In this document: piece by piece, positions 42,424 through 54,412 of the stretch | How positions within the stretch are numbered: the stretch's first letter is position 1 | Layout: each line of letters begins with the position of its first letter | Assembly (NCBI GenBank): GCA_037974335.1 | Contig: CM075760.1 | Span: 43,280,103-43,344,102, forward strand | Source of the DNA: Prionace glauca | Taxonomy: Eukaryota; Chordata; Chondrichthyes; Carcharhiniformes; Carcharhinidae | Direction: 5' to 3' | Length of the DNA stretch: 64,000 nt | Made by a program: the position numbers and the translations under genes | Notes under the pieces: generated by a model | What the model saw: only the letters and a program-made list of their open reading frames with translations | The model's database searches: none | What the model was told of the DNA's origin: nothing

Positions 42424-45400
42424 TTGGGAGAGAGAAATTGCAAGCTTTCTGCAATGGAGGTGTATCCAGGAAAGGTAGATCTGGACGATCCCATAATGGT
42501 TCAGCATCTGAGGGGCAGAGATCTGAATGTTACAACAACTGAGAGGAGTTTATACTCGGTACTTTACTTGCTGTCTCAAGGTTGGCTGTCTACAGCTAAG
42601 CGTGTTGAATACGTATTGAAACTGATTCGATACTTTTACTATCCAATCCTGGCTATTGTTGGTGTCCCCGGTAAGTTTCTCCACTGATTATGAATGATGT
42701 AGCCCGTGTTTAACTCTGCCACTCTTGCCGTCTGCTCTACCCTGTTTGCAACTGATGCTTGTGGTCTGCGTCCTTATTGAGTTATCACATCTACAACGCG
42801 CGGATCACTATGATAATGTTGCCTGTGTTGTGGGGTTTAATTTGTAAAGATGTAAAAGATGTTTAGGAAGATGAAAAAGAATTGTGAAAACCGGTAGGAG
42901 GGGGAAAAGTGTGCAATCTCTTAAAATGTGTTTTTGTTTGACGCTGAGATGTTTTATTGCAGAATACACAGAAACTTTAAGTTGTAAGATTTGGTCCAGA
43001 GGTCAAAAACGTAGGGGTTGCCTTGGTAATTGGCACGACAGGTTTTGCATTGTGGTCAGCACAGTACAAACTCTCACAACCCCAGGTTAAAATCCAACAG
43101 GTTTATTTGACACCATTGGCTTTTGGAATGTTGTTCTTTCTTCAGGCGAGTGAGGAGCTGTGTTCAAAAATAGGACATGTAAAGACACAAACTCAATTAA
43201 CAAAATAATGGTTGGAATGTGAGTCTTTACGGATAAACAAGTCTGAAAGACACAGACAATGTGAATGGAGAGAGGGTTAAACAGGTTAAAGAATTGTGTA
43301 TTGTCTCCAGCCAGGGCAGTTAGTGAGATTTTGCAAGTCCAGGCAAGTGATGGGAGCTACAGATAATGCAACATAAACCCAAGATCACGGTTGAGGCTAT
43401 ACTTGTGTGTGTGGGAGTTGGCTATCAGTGTCTGGTCAGCGGTCCTGCACTGCTGTGTGTCATGAAGGCCACCTTAGAGAACGCTTATCTGAAGATCTGA
43501 GGCTGAATGCCCGTGACTGCTGAAGTATGGCCCAACTGGAAGAGAACATTCCTGGTGATCGACAATCTTGGGTTTGCAAAATCTCAGGAGCTGTCCTGGC
43601 TGGAGACAATACACACCTCTACTACCTGCGCTTGGCCCTCTCTCCACTCACATTGTCTGTATCTTTAAGGCTTGATACCTGTAAAGACTCACATTCCAAC
43701 CACTATTTTGTAAATTGAGTTTGTGTCTTTATATGCCCTGTTTGTGAGCAGAACTTCCACTCACTGAATGAAGGGGCAGCGCTCCAAAAGCTTCTGCTGC
43801 CAAATAAACCTACATAGAACCACAGGTGGAGGTCCACCTCGTGACAAACGAGGGGCATTCACACGGCGGGTCGTGCCTGGGCTGCTCTTGGAAGTTCCAG
43901 GAGTGGCCTAGAACTTCGTGTCGGTGTGTGTGCTTGATCCTGGACCGGTAGATGGGCGCCGCAACAGCTCAGTGACTAGCACTGCTGGCTGTGCAGGCAC
44001 ATGGATTTGGACCTGTGTCTGTGGGAGTTTGCGCATTCTCCCTGTGGTTGCGTGGGTTTCCTCCGGGCGCTCCGGTTTCCTCCCACACCCCAAAAATGTG
44101 CTCTCAGGCTAATCGGTTTTTACCAAATTGACACTATTTCTTCCCTGAATCTGACTGAGTAGGGTTCCATTCGTAGCCATGCAGGGTAGAATAGGTGCGG
44201 GGTGATGTGGCGGCGCGGGCTCGTTGGGCCGAAGGGCCTGTTTCCCGTGCTGGATTGTTCTTTGTTCTTTGTTCTTTGTAGAACCCTACAGTGCAGAAAC
44301 AGGCCCTTCGGCCCATCGAGTCTGCACCGAACACAATCCCACCCAGACCCTATCCCCATATCCCTACACATTTACCTGCTAATCCCTCTAACCTACACAT
44401 CCCAGGACACTAAGGGGCAATTTTAGCACAGCCAATGAACCTAACCCACACATCTTTGGACTGCTGTTGGACTTGAACCTGGTGTTGTGAGACTTCTTAC
44501 TGTACTTACCCCAATCCAACGCTGGCATCTCCACATCATGGTTTTGCATTGTGCCAGCTGATGAATTTAAATAAAACACACAGCTAAAAGGGACCAATTT
44601 GAAGTTATTGTTGTTGCCAACCTCAAGGCAATCTGAGTCCAGGGTTGTTGACAGGTCATTAGGATTATATAAAAAAAACACAGAACTGCCTTCAGGGCAG
44701 ATCCACCAGTGCTTCAGCCAAGAGTACAACCAGAAGCAGAGCCCGATCACCTGAAGCAGTTAGATTTAATACAGACATGGAGAGAAATTACTTCTCTCAA
44801 TGGAAGGTGAATTTTTTGAATTCATTACCTGAGGATACGGCGGGTGTTAGGACTTGATGAAATTGAGGGGACAGAGTCTCACCCTGGGCCATTCCAAGCT
44901 TCCTCAAACCCCAGCAGCTTCTTATTTATACTGAGTCAGCTGACCACCACATCATTTTCTCATTGGTTAGATAGCTTTCAGCTTGTTCTCATTGGTCACT
45001 ATAACAGATCCAATGTGTTTCTGTTGGTTGTTATATTGGTTCCATTCTAACATTCCACTTAAACCCGCCTCTCCCACGACCTGATCCCTGACAAAAAAAC
45101 AACCCAAACCCATCACTTCCCAGTCACTTCCCAGTTACTGTGATCCCACCAGTTCACCAGTTCCTCCGTCTCTTCCCTGTTCTTGGTGTCATCGTTGCAG
45201 TGGTGTCATCAGCAAACTTGGATATCAAGTTGGAGGGGAATTTGGCCACACAAGTCATCGGTGTATAAGGAGCATAGTGGGGCTGAGTTCACAGTGTTGT
45301 GGGGCACCGCTTATGAGGATGATTGTGGAGGAGGTGTTTTGACTGTCCTTATTTATTTTTGTCTGTCAGGTTCAAATTGCAGAGATAGGAGCCTAGCCCC

Positions 45401-48400
45401 AGGCCAGAGACTTTGTACTGAGTTTCATTAGAACAGTGCTGTTAAAGGCTGAGCTGCAGTCGATAAACAAGAGTCAGGGTTGCAATGTTGACTGTAGGGC
45501 CAGGGAGATTGCATCTGTGGACCTGTTGCGGATATAGGCAAACTGTAGTGGACCCAGGCAATCTGGGAAGCTGGAACTGATTCATGCCATAACTAATCTT
45601 TTGCTGCATCACATAATATTGGACAGATGTATCATTGGACAATAGTCATTAAGGCAGGCTATTTGGTTTTCTTTGGTAGCGGCCTTGGTTTGAGTTTTTC
45701 TTACCTGGTGCACAGATCAGGAACTTTCCTACTGAGAGAGGACTCGCTGACCTTTACTGGTCCAGTAGGTCATAGTGGGCCAGCTGCAAATACACTGGAC
45801 ACATTGGACAGTAGTATAACAATGAACCCTGAAGCTTTGAAAGCAAACCCTGACAGTTGAGTTCTGTGTCATTCGAGTGTCAGATAATGATTTCTTCCTG
45901 TATTGTGCGAATGGCGGCCACAACGTTGTGGTCTCTCTACGGTCTTTTTGTAAATATAACAGAGATTCTGAGCTGTCAAGGCATTAGGAACTCTCTCTGC
46001 CAACTGCTGTTAGTTTCCAGAGGAAAGGGTGAAACCAGCATTGTTTGGTACCAGCCCTGCTACAGGGGTTGTCAGTAGCTATCTGAAAGGTGACAAATTA
46101 CTACATATAGGACTCCACTCTGAATTTTCTGTCAGGGTTACCCCCACAACCTTCTCACTCTCCAAATCCCCCACAAGTTAGAGAGATTATTTACCTGCAG
46201 CTGAGTGACGGTCAATGTTGAGGACCCCCGGAAAACTCTTTCCAAAATGTATACTATTTTGGCCCTACCATGGAGCATCACGGTGGCACAGTTGTTAGCA
46301 TTGCTGACTCACAGCATCAGGGACCTGGCTTCAATCCCAGGCTCGGGGCACTGTCTGTGTCCAGTTTGGACCTTCTTCCCGTGTCTGGGTGGGTTTCCAC
46401 CAAATGTTCCACTTTCCTCTCACGATCCAAAAGACGTGTTGGATCATAAAAATAAAAAGAGGGGTCTGTACTGGGACTCTTTAGGTTTGTAATTTTCATA
46501 GGTGACCTGGATAAGAAATTGGAGGGAAGGGTTAGTAAGTTTGCCGACGACACGAAAGTTGGTGGTGTTGTGGATAGGCTGGAGGGATGTCAAAAGTTGC
46601 AGCGTGACATAGATAGGATGCAAGACTGGGCGGAGAAGTGGCAGATGGACTTCAACACGGATAAATGTGTAGTGATCCATTTTGGCAGGTCCAATGGGAT
46701 GAAGGAGTATAATATCTAAGCAGTGTCGAGGATCAGAAAGACCTTGGGGTCCGGGCCCATAGGACTCTCAAATTAGCCTCGCAGGTGGAGGATGTGGTCA
46801 AGAAGGTATATGGTGTACTACCCTTCATCAATCGACGGATTGAATTTAGAAGTCGGGAGATAATGCTGCAGCTTCATAAGACCCTAGTCACATCCCATTT
46901 GGAGAACTGTGCCTAGTTCTGTTCGTCTTATTACAAGAAAGATGTGGAAGCTATTGAAACGGTGCAGAGAAGATTTACAAGGATGTTGCCAGGATTGGGT
47001 GGCATGCCTTATGAGGATAGGTTGATGGAGCTTGTTTTTTTTCTCTCTGGGGAGACGAAGAATGAGAGGTGACCTGATAGAGGTTTATAAGATGTTGAGA
47101 GGTATCGATCGCGTGGATTCTTGGAGGCTATTTCCCAGGGCTGAAATGGTCGCTACGAGAAGATATAGGTTTCAGGTGCGGAGGAGTAGGTACAGAGGAT
47201 ATGTCAGGGGTAAGGTTTTCACTCAGAGGGCGGTGGGTGAGTGGAATCTGCTTCCGTCGGTGGTGGTGGAGGTGAACTCTTTGGGGCCTTTCAAGCGACT
47301 TCTGGATGTGTACATGGGATTTAATGGGATTGAGGTTTATTGGTAGGTCTAGTAGGTAGGGATATGATCCGCAAAACTTGTGGGCCGAAGGGCCTATTTG
47401 TGCTCTCGTGTTCCATGTTCTGTGTTCTATAAAAAGAGATTTAAGTTATTCAGTTTGTGTACACGATATTTTTTAAAATGTTGTTCCATTTACAGTCTAA
47501 ATTGTCACTTTTCCCCCTGAATCATACCTAATGTTATTCTTCATTTCCTTCCTGACAGTGAACATAATCACAATTGTGACACTGATGAGCAGAAACTGTG
47601 GTCTGTCCAAATGTGTCACTCGTTACCTGGTGGCCATGTCAGCGGGGGATCTGCTAGTTGTTATCCTCGACCTGATATTGAGACACATTCCCATTGTTTA
47701 TTGGGAAAAGTTTTATTTCTTACTATCAGTCCCCGTGTGTAACATCCACGCCGTCCTGCTTTATGCAGCCACTGACTGTTCTGTCTGGTTCACCGTCACT
47801 TTCACCTTTGATCGATTTGTGGCCATTTGCTGCCCCAAGCTGAAAAGTAAATATTGCACTGAGAAATCAGCGGCTGTGGTTCTGGGAACAGTGAAAGTGC
47901 TGAGCTTTTTAAAGAACATTTTCTGGTATTTTATGTTATTAAAAGGATATGGGCTGGCGAACAATCCCTGGTTTTGTCGCTTCTCATGGGATGTTGTGGA
48001 ATCTCCGGTCTGGGGAATAATCGAGTTCCTCCACAACATTCTAACCCCGTGTGTCCCATTCGTCCTGATTCTGCTGCTGAATGCCCTCACCGTCAAACAC
48101 ATTTTAGTGAGCAGCAGAGCCCGCAGGAGACTCCGGGCTCACAGCAGTGGGGAGAATCCCAAAGACCCAGAGATGGAGAGTCGAAGGAAATCCATAATTT
48201 TACTATTTGTTATCTCAGCCAATTTCATTGTCTTATGGTCGACATTAATGGTTTATTCAATATGGATTCGGATGTATAATTTGGGCTACCAGTCAATAAG
48301 GTTACATCTTTTTGTTATGGAATTGGGCTCAAATGCTACAACTCACAAGTTGCTGCACAAATACTGCCATTTATGCTGTGACACAGACTCACTTCAGACA

Positions 48401-48517
48401 GCAGCTAAAAGATCTACTGAAATACCCCATTACTGCAATTCTTCAACTCAATACACCATAACAGGAAACTACAACTACAAGACTCCTGACTCTTTCTGTT
48501 GGGCATTCATACTGTAA
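42424..48517 (+). CDS. GPR139-like receptor gene C (two exons), frameshifted before TM7
   Basis: Exon 1 ends at 42670 with donor GTAAGT and encodes KRVEYVLKLIRYFYYPILAI plus VGVP (TM1). In-frame starts are 42424, 42454 and 42496; the true one is unsure, and an NVT glycosylation site lies downstream of all three. Exon 2 is 47559-48517 after CCTGACAG; phase 1 gives GVPVNIITIV. TM3 keeps its Cys (VPVCNIHAVLLYA) and ends in FTFDRFVAICC. TM5, TM6 and the RARRRLRAHSS loop match gene B. Near 48328 C has one extra base compared with B. The TM7 N-V-I-Y region is then read out of frame, and the product ends in an unrelated tail (PDSFCWAFIL). It is probably a pseudogene or a truncated receptor, unless the base is a sequencing error. 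Confidence 0.75.
43950..44279 (+). mobile_element. tRNA-derived SINE with CTTTGTT tail
   Basis: The head near 43965, the body 'gtgggtttcctccgggcgct' and a tail of three CTTTGTT-like units at 44259-44279. Confidence 0.85.
44280..44463 (-). mobile_element. Truncated SINE, opposite orientation
   Basis: Tail 'aaccctacagtgcagaaaca' to 'cacatctttggactg'. It lies tail to tail with the preceding SINE. Confidence 0.8.
45150..45580 (-). mobile_element. L2/Rex1-like LINE reverse-transcriptase fragment
   Basis: The minus strand reads GPLQFAYIRNRSTDAISLAL and LFIDCSSAFNS, a reverse-transcriptase block different from the CR1 copies. Short and broken. Confidence 0.65.
45590..46461 (+). repeat. Duplicated intron block of gene C
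   Basis: Counterpart of 30855-31510 upstream of gene B, including the shared truncated SINE at 46273-46445. Confidence 0.8.
46452..47438 (+). mobile_element. CR1-type LINE with 10-bp target duplication
   Basis: The element 46462-47428 is flanked by ATAAAAAGAG at 46452-46461 and 47429-47438. It encodes FADDTKVGG (the RT catalytic box) through HFGRSNG to FFSLGRRRMRGD and the C-terminal end, with one break between the open pieces 46519-46719 and 47032-47346. It is missing from the corresponding place before gene B (about 31510), so it inserted after the B/C duplication. Confidence 0.9.
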
Positions 48518-48529
48518 ACAACAAAACAC

Positions 48530-48960
48530 CCTCACAAAAACAGAAATAGTTACAGAAAGGGAGAGAGAGAGGAGCGTGTTAGCAACAATGTGAGTGATAG
48601 AGAGAGACAAATTGGTAGAGAGAGGGAAAGGCACAAAACAAGGAGGACTACAATTTGAAGAGTTTCTAACAGGTACAGGGAATAAAGCAGACAGAGAGAA
48701 AGAACAAAGACAGAGAGAGGCTCTCACAAAGAGAGGGAGACAGGATAGAGAGTGGAGAAAATGGCGAGGGTGATATACAGGAAATAAGAAAGGGAGACAG
48801 AAGAAGACAGGCAGGAGGTTGTTATAAAAGAGGGAAAGGGAGATGAAAGGAAAACAGGAGACAAGAAGTGAGGCAGAGGGAAACAGCCAGACACAGAGCG
48901 AAACAGAGACATCGAGACAGAGAGCGGGACAGAATGGGTAAGAACAAAGACAAAGAGAAC
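48530..48960 (+). repeat. GA-rich flank of gene C
   Basis: Counterpart of 32570-33070 after gene B ('tttctaacaggtacaggg', 'aggttgttataaaagaggga'). It extends the duplication past the stop codon. Confidence 0.75.
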
Positions 48961-49262
48961 AAAGAACAACACAGCACGGGAAACAGGCCCTTCGGCCCAA
49001 CGAGCCCGCGCCGCCGTCCCATGGTCAGTGACCTATTCATGACTCTAGTCTATGCCTAATGTGTGAGGATCAGGGAGGTCCAATATACGGACAATTTGTT
49101 ACCCAATCAATCAGCCTAAAAGCACATTTTTGGGATGTGGGAGGAAACCGGAGCACCCGGAGGAAACCCACGCAACCACGGGGAGAACGCGCAAACTCCC
49201 ACAGACACAGGCCCAAATCCATGTGTCCGCACAGCAACAGAGATAGCCTCTGAGCTGCCATG
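48961..49262 (-). mobile_element. tRNA-derived SINE, CTTTGTT-tailed subfamily
   Basis: Minus-strand copy, tail 'acaggcccttcggcccaacg', body 'ggaggaaaccggagcacccg'. Same subfamily as 43950-44279. Confidence 0.85.
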
Positions 49263-49399
49263 ATGCCCTCGAGATGGTCCAGTTTACGCACACCAACGAC
49301 ATGAAGCAGTAGGCAACTCCCGAAGCAATATCCAAGAGCAGCCCACCACAACCTGCCGCCCGCATGCCCCTTGCTGGACTTAAGTGCCTGTGGATAAAA

Positions 49400-49812
49400 A
49401 TTTCATTATTAAAGACTCTATATCCCTGAGGCTAAAACTGACCCCAAGCCTACAATGCTTAGTAAGGCCTGCTATATCCCCCTATATGTAGACCGCTCAT
49501 GTGGCTGTCCAAGTGACTCTTGAACAACCCTAGCGTGCCTGCTTCCACCACCTTACTCGGCAGTGCATTCCACATCCCCACTACCCTTTGTGTGAAAAAC
49601 TGTCCTCTAATATTAGTCTTATATCTAGCCCCTCTCACCCTAAGCCCGTGACCCCTCGTTCTATCTATTTCTAATAGCGGAAAAAGCTTATCACCATCTA
49701 CTCTATCTGTCCCCTTCATAATCTTATAAACCTCTATTAGATCCCCCCTCAGCCGACGTCTCTCAAGGGAAAACAGCCCAAGTGCGTTCAATCTTCCCTC
49801 GTAAGACAAGAG
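49400..49812 (-). mobile_element. CR1-type LINE 3' end with open C-terminal frame
   Basis: A 116-residue open frame (49459-49809) covers SYEGRLNALGLFSLERRRLR to HIGGYSRPY without a stop. 5'-truncated and fairly young. Confidence 0.85.
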
Positions 49813-50589
49813 TTTGAACCTTGTGTGAATTTGAACGACGTCTCTGCCTGAACCTGTGTCGGTCTGAACCTGGTGTGGGCCCGAGCCTGGGTAGGGGCCC
49901 TGTCGACATGAATACCAGCATTCGATTTGCTTTTCTAACTGATGATTGAACCTTCAGGTTAAGCTTTAGAGAATCTTGAACAGGGACTCCCAGGTTCCCT
50001 TGCGCATCTGATTTTCTAAGTATTTCCCCGTTTAGAAAACAATTTATGCCTGCATTTCTCTTTCAAAAGTGCACAATCTCACACTTTTCCTCGTTGTATT
50101 CCATCTGCCATCTCTTTGCTCTCTCTCTAACCTGTACATGTCCTTCTGCAGCCCTCCCTCCGCACCCCCCCGACTTTCTCAATACTCCCTGTCATTCGAT
50201 ATATCTTTGTATCTTCCGCAACAGCGTCTTCATTTCATTCTTCCAAATCATTCATATTTATTATGAATATACATTAATGCACCGAACCCTGAGGCACACC
50301 AGTAGTCACTGGCTGCCATCCTGAAAACAGATCCCCTTCATCCTCACTCTCTGCCTTCTGTCAGCCAGCCAATCCTCTATCCATGCCAGGATCTTGCTCT
50401 CATCTCCATTGGCACTTAACTCATTTAAGAGTCTCCAATGCAGCACTATATCAATGGCCTTCTGGAAATCGAAATTAATCAGTTCAATTGGTCCTCCCTA
50501 TTTAACTTCCTTGTTACCTGCTCAAAGAACTCTGACAGATTTGTCAGACATGGGCTCCCCTTGACAAAGCCGAACTGACTCAGTGCTAT

Positions 50590-51145
50590 TGTGAAATTGT
50601 ATGAATTAAATTGTGGCAGAATGTAACACTGGTGAACGATTTAGTCCACAATAAGGAAAGCTGACTGTGAACAACCTAAGACATGAAGAAGACCTGAGAA
50701 GGTCAAGACCTGATAAGGCTGACTCCGCATAACCTAGGGCTGTATGAGTAAGACAAGATAAGGTCAGGGATGAAGGAGTCACCGACTTTCTCCTGTTCCT
50801 TAACAGTACAGGATAAAAGTATGAATGGTGAGAGGAAGAGTTCTAGGAGGTCAGAAGGTTGTACCATGATTTATGGCACTTCTCATGATGCTTCTATTGA
50901 TCAAATTCCTGAATAAGCTCTGGTCATGGAAACTGATAATGATTTTGTATAATTACTGAACTGAGTCTTTAAGTAAGTGCGGACTTGAGAAGGAATTAGC
51001 ACGTCGTGACAACTGCTCACCAAACTCAAGTTACTGCCAATAGTGCATGCAGTCTTTCGTAAATAAAGACTAGTTATTTTGTCAGAATTAATTTTGTTGA
51101 TTCTTTCTATCACAGTCAAGAAGGAGGAAAGTTTCCACTTCAACA
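50590..51145. mobile_element. Solo LTR inside the CR1 element
   Basis: The insert starts TGTGAA and ends CAACA (TG...CA ends), is 556 bp, and interrupts 'gactcagtgctat/tttatcat' of the LINE. The flanking 4-mers ctat (50586-50589) and atat (51146-51149) look like a decayed target duplication. It contains a polyadenylation-type 'taaataaag' near 51060 and a TATA-like 'ggataaaagt' near 50812. The LTR family is unknown; no internal region is present. Confidence 0.65.
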
Positions 51146-52218
51146 ATATTTTATCATCTTCTGCCACCTCATCTTTCATAATGAACTCTAAAATATTGTC
51201 AATGACTGACGTCTGGCTAACTACCCTATAATTTCCCGTCTTCTGCTTCTCTCCCTTCTTAAACAACTGACTTTCTGGCCTGCTGGTACCATCCCTGAGT
51301 CCAGTGATTCCTGAAAGGTCACCACCATTGCCTCCACAATTTCATCAGCTATATCTTTTAGGACCCTGGGGTGCAGTCCATTTAGTCCAGGTGATTTATC
51401 CAACATCAAACTTTTCCGTTTCCCCTGAATCTTCTCCTTAGTGACGGCCACTACACGCACCTGTGCCCCCCCCCCCCTCCCAACCCCATGACTCTCCTGG
51501 AGTTCTGGCATCTCACTAATGTCTCGAACCGTGAAGACTGATGTAAAGTAACTATTCATTTCCTCTGCCATTTCTTTGTTTCCTATTATTCCTTCTCCAG
51601 CCTCATTTTCCAGTGGTCCAATACCTATTTTTGTCTCTTTCTTACTTTTTATATATTCAAAAAATATCTTCCTATCATCTTTTATATTACTAGCCAGCTT
51701 ACGCTCATATTTCATCTTCTTTCCCTTTATTGTTTTTTTGAGTTGTCCTCTTCTCGCTTTTAAAGACTTCCCAATCCTCTGGCTTCCCACTAATCCTCAT
51801 CACTTTGTATACTTTCTCTTCTGTGTTAATGTTGTCGTTGACTTGCCTCGTCAGCCATGGATGCCTCATCCTCCCTGTGACATTGGGAATAATTTCTGCT
51901 GTTCCTCCTGAATTTCTGTTGTCCCTCTAAAAATCTCCTGCCATTGCTATTGCACTCTTTTCCCTGTTAGGTTCCCTTTCAAATCAACTCTGGCCAGTTC
52001 CTCCCTCATGTCTTTGTAATTCCCTTTATTTAATTCTGATATCGTTACATCTGACTCCAGCTTCTCCTCTCAAACTGCAGGGTCAATTCTATCATATTGT
52101 GGTCACTGCTCCCAAAGCGTTACATCACCTTAAATTTCCCTGTTCAAGTCTGCCTCATTACCACCAAATCCAGAATTGCCTATTCCCTCGTAGGTTGTAT
52201 CACAACCTGCTCCAAAAA

Positions 52219-52535
52219 AACATAGAACATAAGAAATAGGAGCAGGAGTAGGCCATCTAGCCTTTCGAGCCTGCCCCGCCATTCAATAAGATCATGGCTG
52301 ATCTGTCGTGGCTCAGTTCCACTTTCCCGCTTTCTCCCCATAACACTTAATCCCCTCTCTTATCAAAAACCCATCAACCCGCTTCTTAAAAATATTTAGC
52401 GAGGCAGCCTCCACCACTTCAACGGGCAGAGAATTCCAGAGATTCACCACCCTTTGAGTGAAGGAGTTCTTCCTCAACTCCGTTCTAAACCGCCCCCCCC
52501 CCTCTTTATCTTGAGGCTGTGCCCTCTAGTCCTAC
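52219..52535 (-). mobile_element. Short CR1-type LINE 3' end, second insert
   Basis: Tail 'aacataagaaataggagcag' on the plus strand; same subfamily as 1.6, 7.0 and 55.2 kb. Flanked by aaaaacat and acaaacat, a probable target duplication. Younger than its host. Confidence 0.85.
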
Positions 52536-53127
52536 AAACATTGACACTCCACAATTTTTTTGGGGATAACTACCTACCTGATTTTCCAAGTCCATCAACA
52601 TAATGATATCCCCCATGATTATTGTAATATCAGCAATTTTATATGCTTTTTCTATCTCGTGATGTATTTTCTGCCCACATCCTGACTGCAGCTAGGAGGG
52701 TTTGAATCTAACTCCCTTCAGGGCCTTTTCATCTTTGTGATTCCTCAACTCCACCTACAGAGATTCTCTCCCTTTTGATCCTTTATTGCTTCTTGCTATC
52801 GATTCAATTTCATTCCTTACTAACAATGCAACACCATCTCCTTTGCCAATCTGCCTGCCCTTTCGATAGGACAAATATCCTTAGATATTTAGAACCCAAC
52901 CCTGATCCCCTTGCAGACACGTCTCTGTGATGCCCTAAACATCCTAGTGGCCGATTTCAATGCGTGCAACAAGCTCATTTACCTTGTTCAGTAAACTGCA
53001 CGCATTTGGGTACAACACACTCAGTCCTGCATTGACCACCTCCCTTCTCATACTTGTCACCTTTTTTTTTCACTCTTGCCAGAGGTTAGATTTCTGCCAG
53101 CTACTATAATCTCTGGTTTGTTATGTG

Positions 53128-53455
53128 GGATGCCAGGGACCATAAGATATAGGAGCAAAATTATGCCACTTGCCCACTGCTCCACCATTCAATCATGGTT
53201 GTTTTTTTTTCCCTTATACCCATTCTCCTGCCTTTTCCCCATAACCTCTGGTCCCCTTATTAATCATGAACCTACCTACCTCTGTCTTAGAGATTCTCAA
53301 TGGCCGAGCCTCCACAGCCTTCTGTGGCAAAGTGTTCCACAGATTCACCACTCTCTGGCTGCAAAAATTCCTCCTCATCTTTGTTATAATGGACTGTCCC
53401 TTTAGTCCGACGTTGTTCCCTCTGGTTCTAATTTTTCCTCCTAGTGGAAACACTA
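53128..53455 (-). mobile_element. CR1-type LINE 3' end, another subfamily
   Basis: The minus strand reads KMRRNFCSQRVVNLWNTLPQ and the tail 'ccataagatataggagcaaa'. Confidence 0.8.
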
Positions 53456-53479
53456 GTGGGAGGCTTGGTATCAACAGCT

Positions 53480-54055
53480 CCTCCACTCATGGAGGGGACA
53501 GAGGACTCGAAATTGGTTACTGACGACGGGCGAGAAGAGGATCAAACGTTGGAAGGTTCGTCGAGGCCTCACTCGCCAGAGAGGCTCTTTAAACTGTGTC
53601 CAGTCACCAGGCTTCAACTCCTAGCAGAATGTCACTCCCCCTGATCAGGTCTATGTCAGATGGACATAAGGATCAGGAATCGGCTGTAGGCTGTATTATA
53701 TTGTAAATATGCTGTGGATTCTGCATCAAGCCTGTGTGAAGTGAATAGAGAAAAATGCAGAATTGTTTGCAGATGTACTGGGAGTGGAGATAGGGAGCTG
53801 TTATTTACAGGAGAGGAGTGTTATATATATGTTGGGGCATTCCTTTCAGGGAACGGGTCATGTGACCTCGGATGCGGGGTGAGCTGCTGGATTCTCCCAG
53901 ATTGGACAGTCAATATTTGGAGTGTTGTGTGAACAGATGGAATAAAGAGTTGTGTTCCCTGACACCTGACTGTGGAGTCGATATTGAAGACAATCCTCAG
54001 CACCAGTGGACAGAAACAAACGGTCTCGGACCCAGTGCTTCACAACTCTAACAGT
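53480..54055 (+). mobile_element. Possible LTR-retroelement remnant
   Basis: A short coding-like end is followed by about 400 bp with a TATA-like 'gttatatatatg' (53820) and 'ggaataaagagttgtgttcc' (53939), and then 'caacacc'-poor sequence. The layout suggests pol end plus LTR. Termini and family were not determined. Confidence 0.4.
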
Positions 54056-54074
54056 GGCTTGAATCCTCTTTGTG

Positions 54075-54412
54075 CCCCTCTCACACTCTCCTCAAGGTGT
54101 TGACTCTTTGTCCCGGTGTCCCAGTGTTTCCTTCTCACACTCTCCACAAGGTGCTCACTGTCAATCCCAGTGTCCCAGTTTCCCCCCTCTCACACTCACC
54201 ACAAGGTATTGATTCTCTGTCCCAGTATCCCAGTGTCCCCTCTCTCACACTCTCCAGAAGGTGCTGACTCACTGTCCCAGTGTCCCACTGTCCCCCCTCA
54301 CACTCTCCTCAAGGTGCTGACTGTCTGTCTCAGTGTCCCAGTTTCGCCCCTTTCACACTCTTCTCAAGGTGCTGTCTGTCTGTCCCAGTGTCTCCCTCTC
54401 ACACTCTGTTTG
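54075..54412 (+). repeat. Minisatellite, 53-56 bp period, about six units
   Basis: The anchor TCACAC recurs at 54081, 54134, 54190, 54245, 54298, 54353 and 54399. Units share 'aaggtgctgactgtctgtcc' and 'cagtgtccc'. The last interval is short (46 bp). Confidence 0.92.

Larger units (their letters stand above)
43045..44560 (+). mobile_element. Penelope-like element copies head to head, split by SINEs
   Basis: A minus-strand copy at about 43045-43560 abuts a plus-strand copy that runs 43560-43820 and resumes at 44464-44560 (tail 'ttggacttgaacctggtgtt'). About 640 bp with two SINEs interrupts the tail between 'aaataaacct' and 'gttggact'. Opposed copies are a known arrangement for this family. 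Broken; family call from sequence pattern only. Confidence 0.6.
49905..53105 (-). mobile_element. Long CR1-type LINE, host of two later insertions
   Basis: Minus-strand LINE text is continuous except for two inserts: a solo LTR at 50590-51145 and a short CR1 3' end at 52219-52535. RT and pre-RT text occupies the lower part; an open frame at 51221-51790 (NKEMAEEMNSYFTSVFTVRD) is the pre-RT/RT start. The endonuclease region lies above 52 kb. Dead, with several frameshifts. Confidence 0.85.

Noticed and set aside
54075-54412. CRISPR-like or satellite centromere repeat
   Set aside because: Period drifts from 53 to 56 bp, only about six copies, no spacer structure: a minisatellite.
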